From NCBI RefSeq assembly GCF_000164865.1, contig NC_014618.1, positions 2,108,001 to 2,172,000 of the forward strand: a DNA stretch of 64,000 nucleotides. Direction: 5' to 3'. Of the stretch, positions 17,151-23,629 are shown one piece after another; the stretch's first letter is position 1; every line of letters begins with the position of its first letter. This DNA comes from [Enterobacter] lignolyticus SCF1 (GTDB lineage: Bacteria > Pseudomonadota > Gammaproteobacteria > Enterobacterales > Enterobacteriaceae). The position numbers were made by a program, and so were the translations under genes. Below the pieces are notes generated by a model that saw only the letters and a program-made list of their open reading frames with translations, was not told the DNA's origin and did no database searches.

Positions 17151-18008
17151 ATGAAGCAGCGCATTACATTTCGCCAGGCCTGTCTGACAACCCTGCTTTC
17201 AGGGCTATTACTTTGCGGCGGCGCCGCCAGCGCAAAAGAATGGAAATCGATAACCATCGCCACGGAAGGGGGATATGAGCCCTGGAACCTGACGCTGCCG
17301 GGGGGCAAACTGAGCGGCTTTGAGCCCGAGCTGATGGAGAATTTGTGTCAGCGTATGGCTATCGAGTGCAAGCTGGTAGTGCAAAACTGGGATGGCATGA
17401 TAGCCGGGCTTAACGCGGGCAAATACGACGTCATTATGGACGCTATCGTCATCACGCCGGATCGGAAGAAGGTGGTGACGTTTACGGTTCCTTATGCCTC
17501 CACGCCAGCTTCCTTCATCGCCGTAAAAGGCACGCTGCTGCCGCCTGCCACCGGCGCCGGACATATCATCAAGCTGCATGATGACGAAAAAGAGATTCAG
17601 GCGGCCATTGCGCCTCTGAAGGCGGCGCTGAAGGGTAAAACCATCGGTATCGCGTCCGGCACCGTTTATACCCCGTTCATCGATAAGTATTTCAAGGATG
17701 TCGCCGAGGTGCGCGAGTACAACAGCTCCGCCGACGCCATTCTGGACCTGCAGGCGGAGCGCATCGATGCCGTCTTTGACGACATTACCTTCGCAAACTC
17801 TACGCTGTCGCGCCCGGAAAACAGCAATCTGAACTTTAGCGGCCCGCAGCTGAGCGGCCCGATCTGGGGCGACGGCGAGGCGATGGGCGTGCGCCACAGC
17901 GACACCGACCTTAAAGCGAAGCTGGACGCCGCCATTCAGGCTGCGCTGGCGGACGGCACAGTGAAAAAGCTGAGCGAAAAATGGTTTAAGAGCGACGTAA
18001 CGCCGTAA
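17151..18008 (+). CDS. polar amino acid ABC transporter, periplasmic binding protein (family 3)
   Basis: A 285-residue solute-binding protein of the HisJ/ArgT/FliY type. The signal peptide ends at GGAASA. The family 3 signature is seen as GGKLSGFEPELMENLC, with DVIMDAIVITPDRKKVVTFT and the C-terminal LSEKWF. The start at 17151 has AGGAG at 17140; the longer frame from 17037 has none. It is first in a five-gene operon with two permeases, an ATPase and a HAL-like protein. The ligand is not known; histidine, urocanate or another imidazole or aromatic amino acid is suggested by context only. Confidence 0.9.
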   Translation: MKQRITFRQACLTTLLSGLLLCGGAASAKEWKSITIATEGGYEPWNLTLPGGKLSGFEPELMENLCQRMAIECKLVVQNWDGMIAGLNAGKYDVIMDAIVITPDRKKVVTFTVPYASTPASFIAVKGTLLPPATGAGHIIKLHDDEKEIQAAIAPLKAALKGKTIGIASGTVYTPFIDKYFKDVAEVREYNSSADAILDLQAERIDAVFDDITFANSTLSRPENSNLNFSGPQLSGPIWGDGEAMGVRHSDTDLKAKLDAAIQAALADGTVKKLSEKWFKSDVTP

Positions 18009-18021
18009 ACGAGGGGGAATC

Positions 18022-18741
18022 ATGATGGGCCTGCTGAGCTTTGGTGAAAACGGCTGGGGAACCTTAATTCTCAGCGCGACGCTGACCACGCTGCTGCTGT
18101 CGCTGGCGGCCCTGGCGGTTGGGGCGGTGGTCGGCGGCGCAGTCGCCGCCGCGAAGCTGTCGCCGCACGCGCCGGTGCGCTGGTTCGGCGCGGCGTATTC
18201 GGTGGTGTTTCGCGGCATTCCTGAACTGCTGGTGATTTACCTGTTCTACTTTGGCGGTTCCGGGCTTATCTCGTGGATAGGCCACCTGTTCGGCGCCGAC
18301 GGTTTTATTGAAGTGCCGCCGTTTTTGATAGGCGCGCTGGCGATAGGCCTGATTTCGGCATCCTACCAGGGGGAAGTCTACCGGGCGGCGCGTCTGGCGC
18401 TGGCCTCGGGCGAGGTCGAGGCGGCAGTGGCTATCGGCATGCCGCGCTGGCGGATCTGCAGCCGCATTATGCTGCCGCAGATCGTGCGCTACGCGCTGCC
18501 CGGGCTGTCAAACGTCTGGCAGATGAGCCTGAAGGATTCGGCGTTGGTCTCGGTGACCGGCATTGCGGAGCTGATGCGCGCCAGCCAGATAGCCGCAGGC
18601 TCAACCCGTGAATACTTCCTGTTCTATCTCATTGGCGGGAGCTGCTATCTGATCCTCACGCTGCTGTCTAACCGGGCGTTCATTCGGGCCGAAACCCGGC
18701 TGAACCGCGCCTGGCAGCGCCGCAGCGCGGCGCAGGCCTAA
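18022..18741 (+). CDS. polar amino acid ABC transporter permease (HisQ-like)
   Basis: A 239-residue inner-membrane permease of the His/Glu/Gln/Arg/opine family, 13 bases after the binding-protein gene. It has about five hydrophobic segments and the EAA loop VEAAVAIGMPRWRICSRIML that docks on the ATPase. The segment VVFRGIPELLVIYLFYFGG is typical of HisQ-type subunits. It pairs with the following permease. Confidence 0.9.
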   Translation: MMGLLSFGENGWGTLILSATLTTLLLSLAALAVGAVVGGAVAAAKLSPHAPVRWFGAAYSVVFRGIPELLVIYLFYFGGSGLISWIGHLFGADGFIEVPPFLIGALAIGLISASYQGEVYRAARLALASGEVEAAVAIGMPRWRICSRIMLPQIVRYALPGLSNVWQMSLKDSALVSVTGIAELMRASQIAAGSTREYFLFYLIGGSCYLILTLLSNRAFIRAETRLNRAWQRRSAAQA

Positions 18742-18750
18742 GGAGAAAGT

Positions 18751-19482
18751 ATGTTGATCGACGTTGCCTTTCTCAGCGACACCTTTTTAAAACTCAGCGC
18801 GGCGCTGCCGGTAACGCTCGGGCTGTTTATCAGCGCCTTTGTGTGCGGCGGGATCCTCGCGGTCGGCGTGCTGGCGATGCGCATGAGCCGCTGGCCGCTG
18901 CTGAGCGGCTTTGCAAAAGGCTACATCCTGGTCTTTCGCGGCTCGCCGCTGCTGATCCAGCTTTTTCTTATCTACTACGGCCTGGGACAGTTCGGCGTTA
19001 TCCGCCACAGCTTCCTGTGGCCGCTGCTGCGCGAACCGTTTATCTGCGCGGTGCTGGCGCTGTCGCTGTGTACTGCGGCCTATACCGCGGAGATTCTGCG
19101 CGGCGCGCTGCTGGCGGTGCCGCCCGGGCAAATAGAGGCCGGCCAGGCCTGCGGGATGTCGCGCTTTCTGCTGCTGCGGCGCATTATCGCGCCGGTGATG
19201 CTGCGCTATGCGCTGCCGGCGTATTCCACCGAGGCCATTCTGCTGGTGAAATCCACCGCGCTGGCAAGCCTGGTGACGGTCTGGGATGTGACCGGGGTGG
19301 CCCAGCAGATTATTCAGCGCACCTACCGGACGATGGAGGTGTTTCTCTGCGCCGCCGCCATCTACCTGCTCCTCAACTTTATCATTGTGCAGCTCTACGC
19401 CCTGCTGGAGCGTAAGCTGACGCCGCATATTCGCCACGCGGCGGGCAACGTTTCACTCAAGCCTGTTACCAAAGGAGAATAG
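18751..19482 (+). CDS. polar amino acid ABC transporter permease (HisM-like)
   Basis: A 243-residue permease, 9 bases after the HisQ-like gene, with AAGGAG before the ATG. Typical features are the FRGSPLLIQLFLIYYGL segment and the EAA loop IEAGQACGMSRFLLLRRIIAP. Together with the previous protein it would form the heterodimeric channel. The ATPase gene begins 1 base after its stop codon. Confidence 0.9.
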   Translation: MLIDVAFLSDTFLKLSAALPVTLGLFISAFVCGGILAVGVLAMRMSRWPLLSGFAKGYILVFRGSPLLIQLFLIYYGLGQFGVIRHSFLWPLLREPFICAVLALSLCTAAYTAEILRGALLAVPPGQIEAGQACGMSRFLLLRRIIAPVMLRYALPAYSTEAILLVKSTALASLVTVWDVTGVAQQIIQRTYRTMEVFLCAAAIYLLLNFIIVQLYALLERKLTPHIRHAAGNVSLKPVTKGE

Positions 19483-19483
19483 T

Positions 19484-20278
19484 ATGCACGACACACGCCC
19501 TGTGACCCTGTCGGTCAGCGAGATCCACAAATCCTTTGGCGCGCTGGAGGTGCTGAAAGGTATCTCGATTCAGGCGAATAAAGGCGACGTTATTTCTATT
19601 CTCGGCGCCAGCGGCTCCGGCAAAAGCACCCTGTTGCGCTGCATTAATCTGCTGGAGACGCCGGATTCCGGCGTGGTCAGCGTCGGCGGCGAAACGATAG
19701 AGATGAAGCGCCACGCGCGCGGCCATCAGCTGGCGGCAAATCCGAAACAAATAGAGCGCCTGCGCTCCCGGCTGGGGATGGTGTTTCAAAGCTTTAACCT
19801 GTGGTCGCATATGACGGTGCTGCAAAACGTGATTGAAGGCCCGCATTACGTGCTAAAACGCAATAAGCGCGAGTGCATTGAGCAGGCGGAAAAGCTGCTC
19901 GACCGCGTCGGCTTACTGAACCGCAAAGATTTTTATCCGGCCCAGCTGTCGGGCGGCCAGCAGCAGCGGGTGGCCATCGCCCGCGCGCTGGCGATGGATC
20001 CGGAAGTGATGCTGTTTGATGAGCCGACCTCGGCGCTGGATCCGGAACTGGTGGGCGAGGTGCTTAAGGTAATGCGCAGCCTGGCGGAAGAGGGACGCAC
20101 GATGCTGGTCGTCACCCACGAGCTCGGTTTTGCCCGCCATGTTTCCAACCGCGTGGTGTTTATGCATCAGGGGAATATCGATTGTGAAGGCGCGCCGGAC
20201 GACCTTTTCGGCGCCCAGGGCTCAGCGCGTTTCAAACAGTTTATCTCCAGCCACCATCAGCCGGGGCAGTCCGTATGA
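19484..20278 (+). CDS. polar amino acid ABC transporter ATP-binding protein (HisP-like)
   Basis: A 264-residue ATPase. Walker A is GASGSGKSTLL, the signature is LSGGQQQRVAIARAL, Walker B is VMLFDEPTSALDPE and the H-loop is VVTHELGFA. The region after Walker A carries a KRHARGHQLAANPKQIERL insertion typical of HisP. The stop overlaps the start of the HAL-like gene by 4 bases (ATGA), so transport and the HAL-like protein are translated as a unit. Confidence 0.93.
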   Translation: MHDTRPVTLSVSEIHKSFGALEVLKGISIQANKGDVISILGASGSGKSTLLRCINLLETPDSGVVSVGGETIEMKRHARGHQLAANPKQIERLRSRLGMVFQSFNLWSHMTVLQNVIEGPHYVLKRNKRECIEQAEKLLDRVGLLNRKDFYPAQLSGGQQQRVAIARALAMDPEVMLFDEPTSALDPELVGEVLKVMRSLAEEGRTMLVVTHELGFARHVSNRVVFMHQGNIDCEGAPDDLFGAQGSARFKQFISSHHQPGQSV

Positions 20279-21777
20279 GCGGCGGCGTGCAGTGGGGCGA
20301 CGCCCCGTTACGCTGGCAGGAGGTCGCACAGGTGGCGAGAGGCAACGCGCCGCTGACCTTAAGCGAGAACGCCTGGCAGCGCATTTCGCAGGGCCGGGCA
20401 ATCGTCCAGCACATTATCGATGCCGGACAGGTGGCCTACGGCATCAACACCGGGCTTGGCGCCCTGTGTAACATCACGCTTGCGCAAGAGCAGCTCAGCC
20501 AACTGTCGCGCAATACGCTGTTAAGCCATGCCTGCGGCGTAGGGCCGCTGCTTGATGAGGCGCAAACCCGGGCGATTATCTGTGCGGCGGTGGCGAACTA
20601 CAGCCACGGCAAATCCGGGATCTCGTGCGCCATCGTGGAACAACTGTTGGCCTTTCTCAATCTGCGTATCACCCCGCAGGTGCCGTCGCAGGGGTCCGTC
20701 GGCTATCTGACCCATATGGCGCATATCGGTCTGGCGCTGATGGGGGTTGGCGAGGTGAGCTGGCAGGGCCGGGTGCTGCCTGCCGCCCAGGCGCTGGAAG
20801 AGGCCGGGCTGGCGCCAATTACGCCCGGCGCTAAAGAGGGGCTTAGCCTGGTCAACGGCACTCCCTGTATGACCGGGCTGGCCTGCCTGGCGCTGGACGA
20901 TGCCGCAAAGCTGCTGGACTGGGCGGATGTGACTGGCGCGATGAGCTTTGAAGCGCTGCGCGGACAGACCGCCGCGTTTGATGAAGAGATCCTGGCGTTA
21001 AAAGCCAGCCCCGGGCTGCAGCACAGCGGCCATCGCCTGCGACAGCTGCTGGCGGACAGCCAGCTGCTGGCAGAAAGCCAGGGCGTTCGTACCCAGGACG
21101 CGCTCAGCCTGCGCTCCATGCCGCAGGTGCACGGCGCCTGTCGCGATCAGTTTGCTCATGCGCAGCGGCAGGTCGACACCGAACTGAATGCCTGTACTGA
21201 CAACCCGCTGATTATCGGCACGCTGGACAACTGGCGGGTAGTGTCGCAGGCGCATCCTCATGGCGAATCGGTGGCGATGGCCTGCGATATCCTCGCTATC
21301 GCCATGGCGGAGCTGGGGGCGATTGCCGAACGGCGGCTCGACCGGCTGGTTAACCCGCTGGTCAGCGGGCTGCCCGCCTTCCTGGTGACCCGTCCGGGGG
21401 TGAATTCCGGAATGATGATTGCCCAGTACGTCGCGGCGTCGCTGTGCGCGGAAAACAAACAGCTCGCGCAGCCGGCGGTGCTGGATAACTTTGTGACGTC
21501 GGCCCTGCAGGAAGATCACTTAAGCCTCGGCACCGGCGCAGCGCTCAAGCTGCACCGGCTGAACGGCAATCTGTACCAGATCCTCGGGATTGAGTATCTG
21601 CTTGCCGCGCAGGGGCTGGAGTTCCACCGCATCGACACGCTGGCGCCGGGCACGCGTCGGGCGCTGGCGCTGCTGCGGGAAACGGTGCCGACCTGGGAGG
21701 ACGATCGCTGGCTGGCGCCGGAGATAGCGAAAGCGGTTGCGGCCCTTAAGCGCCACGCCACGGAAGAGGTGATGTAG
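20275..21777 (+). CDS. aromatic amino acid lyase-fold protein (HutH-like) lacking the MIO triad
   Basis: A 500-residue member of the histidine/phenylalanine ammonia-lyase family. Conserved parts: Y55 in AYGINTGLG, H85 in LSHACGVG, N194 in LVNGT, Q274 and R280 in TQDALSLR, and E413 in LQEDHLSLG. Ordinary members read GSVGASGDLAPL and make the electrophile MIO from Ala-Ser-Gly; here G140-S-V-G143 is followed directly by YLTHMAH, so the three triad residues are absent. The catalytic base tyrosine of QDxYSLR is also replaced (L277). The frame is intact, so this is not a simple pseudogene. It cannot act as a normal MIO ammonia-lyase; a MIO-independent reaction or a binding role is possible. Confidence 0.88.
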   Translation: MSGGVQWGDAPLRWQEVAQVARGNAPLTLSENAWQRISQGRAIVQHIIDAGQVAYGINTGLGALCNITLAQEQLSQLSRNTLLSHACGVGPLLDEAQTRAIICAAVANYSHGKSGISCAIVEQLLAFLNLRITPQVPSQGSVGYLTHMAHIGLALMGVGEVSWQGRVLPAAQALEEAGLAPITPGAKEGLSLVNGTPCMTGLACLALDDAAKLLDWADVTGAMSFEALRGQTAAFDEEILALKASPGLQHSGHRLRQLLADSQLLAESQGVRTQDALSLRSMPQVHGACRDQFAHAQRQVDTELNACTDNPLIIGTLDNWRVVSQAHPHGESVAMACDILAIAMAELGAIAERRLDRLVNPLVSGLPAFLVTRPGVNSGMMIAQYVAASLCAENKQLAQPAVLDNFVTSALQEDHLSLGTGAALKLHRLNGNLYQILGIEYLLAAQGLEFHRIDTLAPGTRRALALLRETVPTWEDDRWLAPEIAKAVAALKRHATEEVM

Positions 21778-21840
21778 GCAGGGGAATTATCGGCGCTGTG
21801 GCATGTTTTATTATCTGTGACAGTGTTTTGCTTGCCAATA

Positions 21841-21869
21841 ATATCCACGTCCCGGCGTGGATATTTTTT
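21841..21869 (+). terminator. terminator of the transporter/HAL-like operon
   Basis: ATATCCACG (21841-21849) and CGTGGATAT (21856-21864) form a perfect 9-base stem with a 6-base loop followed by a T-run. It is 64 bases after the stop codon of the HAL-like gene. Confidence 0.92.
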
Positions 21870-22552
21870 ATCGCAAAAAAAGAGTGCATCTGTAGGTGTA
21901 TATGCGGTACCTTATAAAATAATCACCTGCGTTATTTTTTAAATACCCTTTTTTCTGCTTTTTTTAGTTTCTTTAACTATTAATCTTCGCACGTTGTCGA
22001 TAGAATTCTTCCCCGTTTAAATTCAGACATGCCTTCTCATTGTTTTGTTTTCCTAAACATTTTGTGGGCTTCAGTGCTGATGAATCAGGATTCCTCCTAA
22101 AGGAACAATATTAGTATTCAACCATATTGAAAGAGCATTCGATATGATATCCATGGATATGGTGATTATACGAGTTGCCCTATCAAAACGGTTGGTGAAA
22201 TCATCTGTTACGCATCATTTATTGTATGCGAGAATGCGCCAGATGCGTTAGCGCTGCTTATGTATATCACGCGGCACTCCTTTTAAAGCAGGAAGAGTAT
22301 CAGGGAATGAAAGAACATAATGATAATGAGAATACTTTGTTGGTACCGTAAAGGTATTGCTAACTCATCAGACCATTAGGATGAATGTAAAGTTATTAAA
22401 ATAATAAACCTGAGCTGGATTATTTTGTTTTGCTATGGGCCATTGATGTGAGAATGGATTAGACAAGGCATCTTTTAGCGATTTATGCAGTGAAAGCGTG
22501 TTTTTTTGCAATAACAGTATAACCCGCGCTACCTGCAATATAAGCGTTTGCT
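21870..22552. other. AT-rich non-coding stretch
   Basis: About 680 AT-rich bases, clearly unlike the GC-rich flanking core. I see no gene longer than about 36 codons; a frame from 22143 encodes a short peptide without a ribosome-binding site. TTATT-AAA-AATAA lies near 22392. It probably contains control sequence for the regulator and adhesin genes downstream and may be a remnant of transferred DNA. Confidence 0.5.
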
Positions 22553-22563
22553 AAGGAGAGTAA

Positions 22564-22607
22564 ATGAATACATATCAGTAATGAGCCGTAATGCTGTACA
22601 TAATTAA
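22564..22607 (+). other. two coupled micro-ORFs in a leader
   Basis: AAGGAG at 22553-22558 precedes ATG 22564, which encodes MNTYQ and stops at 22579-22581. The last base of that stop begins a second ATG (22581) encoding MSRNAVHN, stop 22605-22607. The site is well spaced for translation, but the products are tiny and the promoter I favour for the next gene lies downstream of them. It may be a leader or chance. Confidence 0.25.
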
Positions 22608-22662
22608 ACGTCACGATGATCATTTTTACACAAAAGATCGTTTTGTCAGTATATCCACTTTG

Positions 22663-22684
22663 TATAGAGTATAGCGTCTATAAT
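22663..22684 (+). promoter_or_regulatory. -10 element overlapped by an inverted repeat before the regulator gene
   Basis: TATAAT (22679-22684) is a perfect -10; no good -35 stands upstream. TATAGA (22663-22668) and TCTATA (22677-22682) form an inverted repeat with an 8-base centre that overlaps the -10. This is the layout expected for an operator, perhaps for autoregulation by the CRP-fold protein encoded 75 bases downstream. Confidence 0.45.
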
Positions 22685-22759
22685 TATGTACCCATTCCTT
22701 CAATTTGCAACGTGCGCGTGGTGTAAAAAATAAAAATCAATCGAATCTAAGAGGTGGTT

Positions 22760-23401
22760 ATGTACAGTGATTTGTTTTCCCTTGATGAGCGGGTTCGTAC
22801 AGCCCAGGTCAACTTGGGAAACGAGATAACAAACCATTCTGCAAGAGTAAAGATAATGGCCTCGGCAAGGCAGCGGCTGAGCTTTAAAAACAATGATGAC
22901 CCTCTGGTTTATTATTTGATATCGGGCGAAATTGAGTTATGTAATATTAATAATAACCTGATTATTGCCAACATTAATCACTCGGCTGTTTTAGGTTTGT
23001 CAACGATATTCTCAGCCTGTGAGTGCTGCTATATCAAAGCGGTCTCTGACATTGAGTTGTCATGTATGAAACTCTCTGACCTTGTAGCATTAGTCGAAGA
23101 TAAACTGCTCTGGAAAGATGTCTCAGCGATTCTTACATGGTATCTAAGTATTTATTATGTCAGGGATGAACTGGCTTCTAAAACAAGTAGTTATGGTATT
23201 GTGAAAACCTACCTTGAGATGTTATGGGAGCAGCACCGTGAGAGCCTGGATGAGATCTCTATCTTTGATTTTATTTTGAACCGAGCCGCAGTGTCGCGCA
23301 GTTCGCTTAACAAGATCCTCAAGGAGTTGTCCGATGGTGGGTATGTTAAAATAAACAGAGGGCGCCTTGTTTATCTGAAAAAACTGCCGCCAGGCTATTA
23401 A
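22760..23401 (+). CDS. YaiV/IprA-like regulator (cyclic nucleotide-binding fold plus HTH)
   Basis: A 213-residue protein with a beta-rich N-terminal half resembling a CRP effector domain (LVYYLISGEIELCNINNN) and a C-terminal winged helix-turn-helix (NRAAVSRSSLNKILKELSDGGYVKI). The pattern matches the enterobacterial YaiV/IprA family, whose ligand is unknown. The ATG at 22760 is preceded by AAGAGG. Base composition is AT-rich, unlike core genes. It lies 228 bases before an autotransporter gene on the same strand; in E. coli yaiV likewise lies near the autotransporter locus yaiT/yaiU, so adhesin control is the likely job. Confidence 0.72.
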   Translation: MYSDLFSLDERVRTAQVNLGNEITNHSARVKIMASARQRLSFKNNDDPLVYYLISGEIELCNINNNLIIANINHSAVLGLSTIFSACECCYIKAVSDIELSCMKLSDLVALVEDKLLWKDVSAILTWYLSIYYVRDELASKTSSYGIVKTYLEMLWEQHRESLDEISIFDFILNRAAVSRSSLNKILKELSDGGYVKINRGRLVYLKKLPPGY

Positions 23402-23428
23402 TCTTAACGATTTTATCTTTTGGGTTTA

Positions 23429-23445
23429 CTCCACCATATGTGGAG
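23429..23445. repeat. hairpin-forming inverted repeat between regulator and adhesin genes
   Basis: CTCCAC-CATAT-GTGGAG, a perfect 6-base stem, 28 bases after the regulator stop codon. There is no T-tract, so it may be a weak terminator, an mRNA processing site or a protein-binding site. Confidence 0.35.
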
Positions 23446-23629
23446 CGCTACTCCCTGCGCATTATAACTCGATGTTTTAAATTGCATCTCTGGATGCGTA
23501 GCATTGCGTATTTATAAATTTGCATTAAGTGAACTGCAATAGGTATTTTTAGCTACCAGTAAATTAACCGGTGACTTTGTATCAAGTCAGTGGATTGTAT
23601 TGTATTTTTAGCTTGTAAAGGTTTTTATT

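Noticed and set aside
20692..20712. Frameshift or sequencing error removing the MIO triad
   Set aside because: The deletion is an exact multiple of three and the frame on both sides is intact; only an in-frame event fits, although re-sequencing cannot be excluded.
22143..22253. About 36-codon frame in the AT-rich gap
   Set aside because: No ribosome-binding site and no resemblance; the length is expected by chance.
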